Source: Deltaproteobacteria bacterium
GTDB lineage: Bacteria > Desulfobacterota > Desulfobacteria > Desulfobacterales > B30-G6
Direction: 5' to 3'
Assembly: GCA_019313725.1 (NCBI GenBank)
Contig: JAFDAT010000170.1
Location: 1 to 7,296 of the forward strand
DNA: 7,296 bases
The translations under genes and the position numbers were made by a program. A model generated the notes under the pieces. That model was not told where the DNA came from, did no database searches, and saw only the letters and a program-made list of their open reading frames with translations. Each line of letters starts with the position of its first letter. Positions within the stretch are counted from its first letter, which is position 1. This document shows, piece by piece, positions 1-6,944 of the stretch.

Positions 1-598
1 TCAGAAACCGGCAACGGTTTTCCACACTGCCGCCATATTCATCTTTGCGGCGATTTGTCAGAGGGGAAAGAAACTGATTAATTAAAAATCCATGTGCGCC
101 ATGAAGCTGTACAGCATCAAAACCCCAGGATTTGGCCCGTCGAGCCCCTTCGCCAAAGGCTTTTACAATATCACTGATTTCATCTTTGGAGAGTTCAATC
201 GGCATCTCCGGGAACTGGTCAACCTTCACAGATGATGGGGCAAGAGGTTGCCGGCCAGCAGTATTCGCATCGGTCTCGCCACCGGCATGCACGATTTGAA
301 GCGCAACCTTGCCGCCTGCATCGTGCACATCACGGGTCAAATTTTCATAATTACCCGCAAAAGCATCGGTATGAATGCCCATCTTGCCAGGCAACTGCTT
401 GCCTTCCGGTCGAACGAAAGCATATCCCGTAATTATCAGACCGGTACCGCCTTGCGCCAGATCTCGATACCAGTTGACCACTTTCTCTGTCGGTCTACCG
501 TCCGGTTCGCATAACCCCTCCCAAGTGGCTGACCTAACTAGGCGATTTTGCAAGGTCATTCTGTTGATCATCGTGGGTTCGAATAGTTTTGTTGCCAT
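1..598 (-). CDS. Old Yellow Enzyme family NADH:flavin oxidoreductase (partial, C-terminus beyond window)
   Basis: The ATG at 598 opens an unbroken minus-strand frame of 199 codons that leaves the window at base 1, so roughly half of a typical 360-residue short OYE is visible. It starts MATKLFEPTMINRMTLQNR, followed by RSAT (22-25), the usual OYE opening that helps bind FMN. Further family landmarks are QIVHAGG (101-107), LHGAHGFLINQFLSP (165-179) with the substrate-binding histidine pair H166/H169, and DEYGGSVENR (186-195). Known family members are cytoplasmic FMN TIM-barrel enzymes that reduce activated C=C bonds with NAD(P)H. No signal peptide is seen. The Shine-Dalgarno AAAGGAGG (605-612 on the complement) sits six bases from the ATG and overlaps the stop codon of the upstream nitroreductase gene, which indicates an operon. 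The longer dienoyl-CoA-reductase form, with extra Fe-S and FAD domains, cannot be excluded. Family call is firm; substrate is unknown. Confidence 0.93.
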   Translation of the reverse strand, partial: MATKLFEPTMINRMTLQNRLVRSATWEGLCEPDGRPTEKVVNWYRDLAQGGTGLIITGYAFVRPEGKQLPGKMGIHTDAFAGNYENLTRDVHDAGGKVALQIVHAGGETDANTAGRQPLAPSSVKVDQFPEMPIELSKDEISDIVKAFGEGARRAKSWGFDAVQLHGAHGFLINQFLSPLTNRRKDEYGGSVENRCRFL

Positions 599-604
599 GC
601 TATG

Positions 605-612
605 CCTCCTTT
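605..612 (-). promoter_or_regulatory. Ribosome binding site of the Old Yellow Enzyme gene, overlapping the upstream stop
   Basis: On the minus strand AAAGGAGG lies six bases before the ATG at 598. Its first bases are part of the TAA stop codon (611-613) of the nitroreductase gene. This arrangement implies co-transcription and probably coupled translation of the two genes. Confidence 0.85.
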
Positions 613-1282
613 AATCTGAATATCCAAAAGACAGAATAGTTAATGGTTCAACACTTTTTGGCAGGTTCAGCCTTTTCTTTAGTGCTTTGTTCGGTATACT
701 CACCTGAGTGAGCATCTGAATTTTAAAAACCGCTCCTGCAACATACATGTTTTGGGCGGCAGAACCGGCGGACATAAAAGCAACATTCCTAATTTCTTCA
801 TTAAAACTCGGCATTTCATTGTAGTCTGCAGCAATTACAATCACGCCATATGCATCCGATCCTCCTGAGCCACTGACATCTATAAGGTTATTATTTGTAA
901 CAAATTTCAGTTTATGCTCTTCCGGCAAATATTCATAGGCACCGTTCGCTAACAAAAGGTATACCTTCAGATATGGATCTCCCCAACCCCAGGGGATCGT
1001 GTATCGGTCTTGAGAAGTTGCACCGGATAAAGCATCGTACCCATGAACGGTTTTATCTCCGCTTTCCAATATTATGCCGTATCCAGCCCAAAGAATTGTT
1101 GAAATCACTTTCAATGGAACTTCCCCTCCACTAAAGCTTCTTGACGCAGAACGGCTTTCCATTGCCTGCAATACATCCATTCCAATCTTGGCCTCTATTT
1201 TTGGAAGTGCAATATCCTGACCCGCGCCGGCAAAGGAAGCTGCAATTAAGCAGGTTAGACAGATGACCACCGCAATTTTCAT
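611..1282 (-). CDS. Exported nitroreductase-family protein
   Basis: This 223-residue protein begins with a short basic n-region (MK) and a hydrophobic stretch (about residues 3-18) ending in AGA/GQ, a plausible signal peptidase I site near residue 20. It has no lipobox. The mature part has nitroreductase-fold signatures: an FMN phosphate-binding type motif ESRSASRSFSG (42-52), a helix with LWAGYGI (64-70), SAGSAAQNMYVAGA (171-184) matching the family's G-x-x-x-QN-x-x-x-A helix, and the closing ILSFGYSD. The family uses FMN for two-electron reductions of nitro groups, quinones or related electrophiles, and includes SagB-like oxidases. Export is unusual because FMN enzymes of this fold are mostly cytoplasmic. 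The start is supported by AAGGAGGG (1288-1295 on the complement), five bases from the ATG. It is the first gene of an operon with the Old Yellow Enzyme, 12 bases downstream. Substrate is unknown. Confidence 0.88.
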   Translation of the reverse strand: MKIAVVICLTCLIAASFAGAGQDIALPKIEAKIGMDVLQAMESRSASRSFSGGEVPLKVISTILWAGYGIILESGDKTVHGYDALSGATSQDRYTIPWGWGDPYLKVYLLLANGAYEYLPEEHKLKFVTNNNLIDVSGSGGSDAYGVIVIAADYNEMPSFNEEIRNVAFMSAGSAAQNMYVAGAVFKIQMLTQVSIPNKALKKRLNLPKSVEPLTILSFGYSD

Positions 1283-1450
1283 AATATCCCCTCCTTAAAT
1301 TGTAAAAGTGAATTCTAAATAACATGGTTCGGGATCATGGTGTTAGCATGATACTGCATAATTTTTACCTAATCCTGCAAATATTACCATTAAATAATTA
1401 AATAAACATGATATGGTTCTGTTAAAAACTTTGACGAAAAGGCAAATTAT
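1283..1450. promoter_or_regulatory. Divergent promoter region with repeated CATGRT motifs
   Basis: This AT-rich 168-base gap separates the minus-strand nitroreductase/OYE operon from the plus-strand AraC-type pseudogene, so promoters for both directions should lie here. Four same-orientation copies of a short motif are visible: CATGGT at 1323 and 1336, and CATGAT at 1347 and 1407. The first three are spaced 13 and 11 bases apart, close to one helical turn, as expected for half-sites of an AraC-family activator. No convincing pair of -35/-10 boxes could be assigned. The operator role is an inference. Confidence 0.4.
1288..1295 (-). promoter_or_regulatory. Ribosome binding site of the exported nitroreductase gene
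   Basis: AAGGAGGG on the minus strand lies five bases before the ATG at 1282. It fixes that start and therefore the signal peptide at the N-terminus. Confidence 0.85.
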
Positions 1451-2241
1451 ATGAATGCAGAAACATCGGAAAATCAAAAACCATCTCCCGATTCCGTGCG
1501 GAATGCTATTGCCCCGCTAATCGAGCGTTATGCCGTGGAAGAAGGTGTGACCGGGTAGTCTACGATCCGTTACATTATCTTGTTGTCGCACTTCCACTGC
1601 CACTTGAGGCGGAGGTTGTCATTGCCAGTCCAAAGCGACCATTTCTTGCGATGGCTTTCGAAATTGACATGTCAATGATTGGGAAATTACTCTTGGAAAT
1701 GTCAGCGGAAGAACAACTTGAAGAAGACAGCCACTTCGGAAAAGCCGTATGCACTTTAAATATGAATGAAAACTTATTAAATGCAGTCAAGCGATTATTG
1801 CAGGCGCTGGAAACACCGGCAACACGGCGAATCTTAGGACCTGGAGCGGCATGGGAGATCCTTTACCACGTACTTAAAGGGGAGCAAGGGACGTTTTTGC
1901 GTTCAATTGTTCTTCAGAACGGGTTATCCAAAAATATCATGAGCGTTGTCCGTTATTTGCAAAAGAACTATAACGAGCAGCATAATATCACTTCGATTGC
2001 CAGGTATGCGGGTATGAGTAAATCAACGCTACACCATGCTTTCGAAAAATTTGTCGGCCAATCACCGATCCAATACCTGAAAAAAATCCGGCTTCACCAA
2101 GCGCGAATTATGATGGTCGGCAAAAGTTATAACGCCAGTGAAGCGGCACATGAGGTCGGCTACAACAGTTCCTCTCAGTTCAGTCGAGAATTCAAGCGTC
2201 AGTTCGGTCTGCTACCTAGCCACGCTGCTGGAAACCTATAG
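1451..2241 (+). pseudogene. AraC-family transcriptional regulator (AraC_N type), broken by an internal deletion and frameshift
   Basis: The N-terminus reads from ATG 1451, with AAAGG at 1438-1442 as ribosome binding site. It encodes 35 residues including AIAPLIERYAVEEGV, the typical opening of AraC_N regulators, then meets TAG at 1556-1558. From 1558 a different frame carries on with VYDPLHYLVVALPLPLEAEVV, normally found about 40 residues further along. This frame is open to TAG at 2239. The segment that would carry the P-G-L...YEP...AQG part of the cupin-like ligand domain is missing, and the two pieces are out of frame. The C-terminal half is intact: two helix-turn-helix units (about 1939-2220) including ITSIARYAGMSKSTLHHAF and EVGYNSSSQFSREFKRQFG. 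The intact family usually binds a small effector and activates a neighbouring oxidoreductase gene, which fits the divergent operon. A shortened DNA-binding protein from the internal ATG at 1651 is conceivable, but no good ribosome binding site was noted there. Confidence 0.85.
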
Positions 2242-2414
2242 ATGATTCGTTATGAGTTTTCACTGTGTGTATCTGAGACCCCTATCGGCAACCAACCAAA
2301 TTATGTTTTTGGGATAAATGTTCGTTTTGGTGGGGGTGGCGATCAGAAGTTTAAAAGAAATATAAGGAGCCTGTCCTCTATTTCTTCTACGAGCCAGGCG
2401 TGCCGAGATTGGTG
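2242..2414. other. Intergenic gap between convergent genes
   Basis: These 173 bases lie between the 3' ends of the AraC pseudogene and the methyltransferase gene. No coding signature was recognised. Apart from the weak hairpin at 2352-2400, only a short CCAAA/TTTGG inverted repeat (2296-2312) without a T tract was seen. Confidence 0.5.
2352..2400 (-). terminator. Possible weak terminator after the methyltransferase gene
   Basis: Read on the minus strand, about 15 bases after the stop codon of the methyltransferase, GCCTG (2399-2395) can pair with CAGGC (2373-2369). A further CTC/GAG pairing lies inside it across a small internal loop. A T-rich run, TCCTTATATTTCTTTT, follows. The stem is short and interrupted, so this is only a candidate intrinsic terminator. 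Confidence 0.3.
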
Positions 2415-3821
2415 TTAATATTTACATTGCGTTGGCAAATATTTTTGCAGTTGGTTAATTTGTGCTTTGCTCCGATATGGAAGAACGTATGCCTCACATC
2501 TTTTTTCTATTTCTTTGGAAACATTGACGTCCACGGTTATTTCCGAAGAATCATTGTTTGGATTTATTCCTTTTTTATTAAAAATATTAGTTACTCTCTG
2601 TTCTTTTCTGTAGATGCCTGGAGAGCCGATCGTCAGAAAACTCCTTGTTTCCAAAGATTCTACCAGTTTTTCTTTGAGCATGGGATCAAAAGAAAGGTTC
2701 AGTCCCTGAAGTGTCCGATTGCAGTTAGTTATTAATTCTTCATCAAGAATCATTTTCTTAAAACTTCCCCCGGCAAAGGCAGCCATAAGGCCAGGATAAC
2801 ACCAAATTTCCTCTACACGGGTCATATAATAGGGAGCAATCGATGTGAAGCAAGATTCAAACCCGCCCTGATAATCATTTCGGGTGCCATCAGCTAAGCA
2901 CCCACCAAGAACACAGTTCATTTCAAAGTGAAGGCAAACTTCATAAAACATAATTTGAACATGAAGAAATTCTGGGCTGCCGTATACCGGTTGTAAAGAC
3001 CGCATATCTGTCATTGTAGAAAAATTGCTGAAGGACACACCTATGCCGGGCTTAAGCAGCTGAACATAAACCATCCCGGCCAAACAAATGGCAATGTCGT
3101 GAATAACGATGCCCAACAGACTTTCTGGTCCGGTCATAAAGGACAAGGTACAGGGGAAAATCGTGATATCTTGTTCTTCCTCAACCAAAACGGTTAAGTT
3201 TATCAGGCTCTCATCATCATAAGACAAAGGTGCCATTGGGCAAATCCCCTGCCCCATGACCGGGGAACTGTCATCGCCTTTGATTTCTTTGATCAACTGT
3301 ATCGCTTTTTTGGCACTGGAGTAAACATCGCTATTTTTTGTGTTTGATTTTGTGGCACGCACGCTTAAATTCGGAAATTTATCTGAATATTTCAGCATCA
3401 TCGCAATTTGACCGATATACGGGTCTTCACTGTCGTTGTCCTCGGGGTCAACCACTCCGGGATTTATAGATTCATATAGATCACAGGTTTCGGCAAGCTG
3501 ATACATTTTGATGGCATCCTGAATGTTGCCACGCCGAATTTTCTCAGTGTTATCATCTATGATCATAGGGGCATTGGAAAATGGGGAAGCAGCAACGAGT
3601 CTTTTGTTATGCGTAGGAATATATTTGACCCTTGGAAGTGAATCCAAGGCCGTTGTCAACAAGGATGGAGATATAAAGACTCTTTTCCCCTCCACATTTG
3701 CACCATTTTTTTTAAACAGCTCTATAGAACTGTCCGTTTCAAATTCTACGCCAACAGTTGCCAATATGTCTGTGGCTTGTTCATAAATAGTTTCGATCGT
3801 TTCCTTGTTTAGTAATTCCAT
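2415..3821 (-). CDS. MttB-superfamily (trimethylamine methyltransferase-like) protein without pyrrolysine
   Basis: This 468-residue protein is close to the 470-495 residues usual for the MttB family. Recognisable stretches are the N-terminal helix with ILATVGVEFETDSSIELFKKNGA, MGQGICPMAPLSYDDESL in the barrel core, and LGGCLADGTRNDYQGGFES (305-323). The last corresponds to the region where true trimethylamine methyltransferases carry pyrrolysine. No in-frame TAG occurs, so it belongs to the non-pyrrolysine branch (COG5598), whose best-known member MtgB demethylates glycine betaine. Known members transfer a methyl group from a quaternary or tertiary amine to a corrinoid protein in the cytoplasm. 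No corrinoid protein (MttC-like), activator (RamA-like) or transporter gene is next to it here. The gene stands alone, convergent to the AraC pseudogene and divergent from the SNF2 gene. Its ribosome binding site is weak (only CGGGAA upstream of ATG 3821). Substrate cannot be told from sequence. Confidence 0.88.
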   Translation of the reverse strand: MELLNKETIETIYEQATDILATVGVEFETDSSIELFKKNGANVEGKRVFISPSLLTTALDSLPRVKYIPTHNKRLVAASPFSNAPMIIDDNTEKIRRGNIQDAIKMYQLAETCDLYESINPGVVDPEDNDSEDPYIGQIAMMLKYSDKFPNLSVRATKSNTKNSDVYSSAKKAIQLIKEIKGDDSSPVMGQGICPMAPLSYDDESLINLTVLVEEEQDITIFPCTLSFMTGPESLLGIVIHDIAICLAGMVYVQLLKPGIGVSFSNFSTMTDMRSLQPVYGSPEFLHVQIMFYEVCLHFEMNCVLGGCLADGTRNDYQGGFESCFTSIAPYYMTRVEEIWCYPGLMAAFAGGSFKKMILDEELITNCNRTLQGLNLSFDPMLKEKLVESLETRSFLTIGSPGIYRKEQRVTNIFNKKGINPNNDSSEITVDVNVSKEIEKRCEAYVLPYRSKAQINQLQKYLPTQCKY

Positions 3822-4035
3822 TTTAATTCCCGAATGGTATTGTTTGGATTGGATAAAATAATTTGAGTAGGCCAGAACATTAGATTATGAATACGGAATT
3901 AAGGACACTATGTCAAACTTCACGATACATGAAAATCCTCAATAGGGCAGCACTTTGATTGATTCGGAGCTTGTTTTGAAAGACAATTCATGGTTGGGGG
4001 GGATTTTTTTGTTGGATTAGTGTATAGGGCAATGA
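3822..4035. other. Divergent intergenic region without a recognised gene
   Basis: This gap lies between the methyltransferase start and the AbiEi relic. Apart from the possible minus-strand promoter at 3888-3916, no gene was identified. In a third frame (3990-4043) a short reading MVGGDFFVGLVYRAMIHK ends where the relic frame begins with KPEHFFG. A one-base shift in the AAAA run at 4041-4044 would join them as YRAMIHKPEHFFG. This could be more of the same decayed gene, but it is too short to be sure. Confidence 0.35.
3888..3916 (-). promoter_or_regulatory. Possible sigma-70-type promoter for the methyltransferase gene
   Basis: On the minus strand a perfect -35 box TTGACA (3916-3911) is followed after 17 bases by TATTCA (3893-3888), a poor -10 box. 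A better CATAAT (3889-3884) is at a 21-base spacing, which is too long. It lies about 67 bases upstream of the ATG at 3821. The assignment rests mostly on the -35 match. Confidence 0.35.
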
Positions 4036-4188
4036 TTCACAAAACCGGAACATTTTTTTGGCGCAACGGATCACTGGGCAATAAAAACCCGGAAGATAGG
4101 TGTCAGTGATCTTGAGAAGACCGTGATCGATGGGCCCAAACAGTTGGAATATTGCGGTGGCTTCAGCGAAGTCGCCAAGGGGTTTTGG
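4036..4188 (+). pseudogene. Relic of an AbiEi-type antitoxin / transcriptional regulator (C-terminal fragment)
   Basis: The frame opening after TGA at 4033-4035 encodes about 51 residues with no start codon of its own at the upstream end. It includes KPEHFFGATDHW, VSDLEKTVIDGP and LEYCGGFSEVAKGFW. This order matches the C-terminal part of AbiEi-family (type IV toxin-antitoxin) proteins: a KPE-x-FFG stretch, then an S-x-x-EK-T-x-x-D helix, then x-x-YCGG-x-x-EVAK-x-x-W. The N-terminal winged-helix part is absent, and the fragment stops at the point where the SNF2 protein begins, in the same reading frame. No AbiEii-type nucleotidyltransferase toxin gene is seen. The family match is from remembered motifs rather than an alignment, so moderate confidence is given. 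Confidence 0.65.
4177..4182 (+). promoter_or_regulatory. Ribosome binding site choosing the SNF2 start at 4189
   Basis: AAGGGG lies six bases before ATG 4189, the best-supported start among the in-frame ATGs at 4123, 4189, 4204 and 4210. It sits inside the AbiEi relic, where the same bases encode the AKG of EVAKGFW. Confidence 0.6.
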
Positions 4189-6888
4189 ATGCGGCAACAA
4201 GATATGGATATGAAGAATCAGAACCTTAATGCTGTTGTCATGCCAAACGGCTCGATTCAGTTGGAATGGACGGAATCCTCAAAATCCATCAATAAAAGCC
4301 GCCTTCTTCTTCAAAAAGAACTCTACAAACGTTTCATCTCGGATACGGATTCCTGGCTTCTCTTTCTGGGATTTTCAGGTCCCGAAGTTTCTCTCTCGGA
4401 ATCCCTCGATTTTTGGAGGGAATTTGCCAGACTTTTTGTCTGGAAGCTTTCCCGAACACCTGATCTCGAAAAGCGCCGTGAACAGGTTGACGTTACGATA
4501 ACGACTGAAGAAACTGAGCGGCATTTGGAACAAGCACCTCTGATGATCGGTGCAGAATATCTGAGCGCTGAGCTTCTTGCCAATATCTGGGCCGGTCTTA
4601 AAACCGATTTTTACAACACCATTGAATCATACGATGGATCTGTTGCCAATTTTATCAAGACCTACAGCCCAAACGTTCACTTGGTGGGCAGGGTTTTTTT
4701 CCATCTCGTCGAGAACAAAGACAATGATCGACCCTTTGCCTTTCTTGCAACCTATTCCACCCAGCTCAACCCGGAAGGGAAATCAAAGCATTTGCCTTTG
4801 AAATATGCCCTTCAAGAATATGCCGGCCATAAATCAAAGCTGCTTGAATTACTTTCAACTGTGTATCTGGCGGCAAAGGATTCGGCGGTGGTTGCAGACC
4901 TCCTTGAATCCGGCGATATTTTTCATCCGCTTGTATGGTCTGCGCATGAAGCCTTCTTGTTTTTAAAGAATATCCCGGTTCTTGAAAATGCCGGCATCTT
5001 GTGCAGAATTCCCAATTGGTGGAAAGGAAGTGGTTCCGGTGTAACACTCGACATCAAATTGGGTGAGAAAAGGCCCTCTTTGCTTGGAATGGATGCAATT
5101 TTAAATTTTAAGATAAGCCTTTTTTTGGATAGCACACCGCTTTCCATAGAAGACGCCGAAAAACTGCTTGAGAAATCTGAAGGGCTTGCGTTTATCAAAA
5201 ACAAGTGGGTTGCGGTGGATCCCGAAAAATTAAAAAAAATCCTGGATGCCTATAAAAATGCCCAAAAAATGACCCACAGAGAGGGAATAGGCTTGAAAGA
5301 AGCCATCCGTTTGCAATTAAATCCAAAAAATTTCCTCAACATCAAAGAAACCGATATTGACATCGGCGTATCCAATGGCAAATGGCTGACATCGGTCATT
5401 CAGAAATTGCAGAATCCCGACCGAATTTCCAATGTAACGCCCGGAAAAGGGTTTAAGGCAAATTTAAGAGCTTATCAACAAAATGGGTTGAACTGGTTAT
5501 ATTTTCTGCATTCACTTGGATTCGGCGCATGCCTTGCTGATGATATGGGGCTTGGTAAAACCGTACAGGTTCTAGCTTTTTTAAACCGACTCAAATCCGA
5601 TTCAAAAAAGTCGGGCAAATCGAATGCAGCCAGCCTTCTCGTGATTCCTACGTCTTTGATATCAAACTGGGTCAATGAAATTCAGCGGTTTTCCCCTGAA
5701 CTTGATTTTTTCATCGCTCATCCCGGCGTTAATTCAGTAAAGAACATCGAATCGGAATTTAAAGATACCCTTGATGATTATGATCTTGTGATAACCACCT
5801 ATGCTTTGGCAAACAGATATCGATGGCTTCAATCCCATCATTGGTCTTTTGTTATCCTTGACGAAGCCCAAGCCATCAAGAACCCGGGCACGAAACAGGC
5901 CAGAGCGATAAAAAAATACAACGCAAAAAACAGGATCATCATGACGGGGACACCCATTGAGAATAGACTGTCTGACTGATGGTCCCTGTTTGATTTTGTC
6001 AATCCGGGATTGATGGGCAGCGCCACCGAATTTAAAAAATTTTCAAAAAAATTAAGCACGGATCGTTCGGGTTATTCAAGGCTGCGCCGGATGATCAGCC
6101 CCTATATATTGAGGCGTTTAAAAACAGACAAAACGATTATTAAAGATCTCCCCGACAAGGTGGAGATGAAAACGTATGCGACCCTGAGTCATAAACAAGC
6201 CCTGTTGTATAAGCGAATGGTCGATGAAATCAAAACGACCCTTTTAGAAAAAGAAGGGATGGAAAGAAAAGGCTTGATCCTATCATCTTTGATGAAATTC
6301 AAGCAGCTTTGTAACCACCCCGATCAATATTTGGGGACCGGTGGGTATGCGGAAAATGATTCCGGAAAATTTTTAAGACTTCGTGAAATTTGTGAAACCA
6401 TTTACAAGAAAAGAGAAAAAGTGCTCGTATTCACCCAATTCAAAGAGATTACCGAACCTCTGTGTCATTTCTTGGAATCCATCTTTAACCATAAAGGCCT
6501 GGTGCTGCACGGAAGTATTGCTGTGGGGAAAAGGAAAAAAATTATCGCTGCGTTTCAACAGGAAAAATATGTTCCCTTCATGGTTCTTTCCTTAAAAGTC
6601 GGTGGTATCGGCTTGAACCTGACCCAAGCGAACCATGTAATTCACTTTGACAGGTGGTGGAATCCTGCCGTAGAAAACCAGGCAACCGACAGGGTGTTTA
6701 GAATCGGGCAGAAAAAAAACGTTGTGGTTCACAAATTCGTGACCCAGGGAACGATTGAGGAAAAGATCGATATGATGCTTGAGGAAAAAGCGAAGCTTTC
6801 AAATGATGTTATCACCAGCACCGGTGACGCCTGGATTACCGAAATGAATGACGAACAGCTTGTTGACCTGTTCAGCCTTTCATTATAA
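4189..6888 (+). pseudogene. SNF2-family DNA helicase/translocase interrupted by one in-frame TGA
   Basis: From ATG 4189 to TAA 6886 there are 899 codons in one frame, with a single TGA at codon 597 (5977-5979). An N-terminal region is followed by a bacterial SNF2-associated domain (DUF3670-like, about residues 240-370, with ENAGILCRIPNWWK and EGLAFIKNKWVAVD). RecA lobe 1 has LRAYQQNGLNWL, Walker A DMGLGKT (452-458), DEAQ (558-561) and MTGTPIENRLSD (585-596). The TGA comes next, exactly where relatives read L in NRLSD-L-WSLFDF, and the frame resumes with WSLFDFVNPGLMGS. Lobe 2 has VLVFTQF (745-751), LSLKVGGIGLNLTQA and QATDRVFRIGQ (831-841), the arginine-finger motif VI. Intact relatives couple ATP hydrolysis to movement on duplex DNA and need both lobes. 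As read, translation yields an inactive lobe 1 protein. A restart at ATG 6013 (or TTG 6010) would give lobe 2 only. Alternatives are a sequencing error or very recent mutation. The SWIM gene follows after 56 bases. Confidence 0.85.
5977..5979 (+). other. In-frame TGA stop between the two RecA lobes of the SNF2 gene
   Basis: The codon row is GAG AAT AGA CTG TCT GAC TGA TGG TCC CTG TTT GAT. The protein reads ENRLSD, stop, WSLFDF, and family members have leucine (sometimes tyrosine) here. A single base change from TTA would produce TGA. The frame on both sides is otherwise free of stops. Confidence 0.92.
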
Positions 6889-6932
6889 CCCTGACAAGCC
6901 AAGAGATTCAATTATCGAAGTGATGAAAAGAT

Positions 6933-6939
6933 AAAGGTG
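6933..6939 (+). promoter_or_regulatory. Ribosome binding site of the SWIM-associated gene
   Basis: AAAGGTG lies five bases before ATG 6945. A second purine tract, GAGG, directly abuts the ATG and is too close to act, so the first is preferred. Confidence 0.55.
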
Positions 6940-6944
6940 TGAGG

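Noticed and set aside
232..614. Three overlapping plus-strand open frames
   Set aside because: They are shadows of the clearly homologous Old Yellow Enzyme gene on the minus strand.
1556..1558. TAG in the AraC gene as a pyrrolysine codon, prompted by the nearby MttB homologue
   Set aside because: The homologous continuation lies in another frame, so reading through TAG would not restore the protein.
2296..2312. Short inverted repeat CCAAA/TTTGG as a terminator
   Set aside because: Five AT-rich pairs and no T tract following on either strand.
2400..2735. Plus-strand open frame of 111 codons
   Set aside because: It lies antisense to the 3' end of the methyltransferase gene; its phenylalanine-rich translation reflects the A-rich codons of the real strand.
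4123..4188. SNF2 start at ATG 4123
   Set aside because: The 22 residues from here match the AbiEi-type relic rather than SNF2 proteins, and ATG 4189 has a better-placed ribosome binding site.
3988..4200. Minus-strand open frame of 70 codons
   Set aside because: It is antisense to the AbiEi relic and SNF2 start, and shows no recognisable protein features.
5977..5979. Reassignment of TGA to tryptophan
   Set aside because: All other tryptophans in the window's genes are TGG, and this is the only TGA inside any recognised frame. A reassigned code would show many more.
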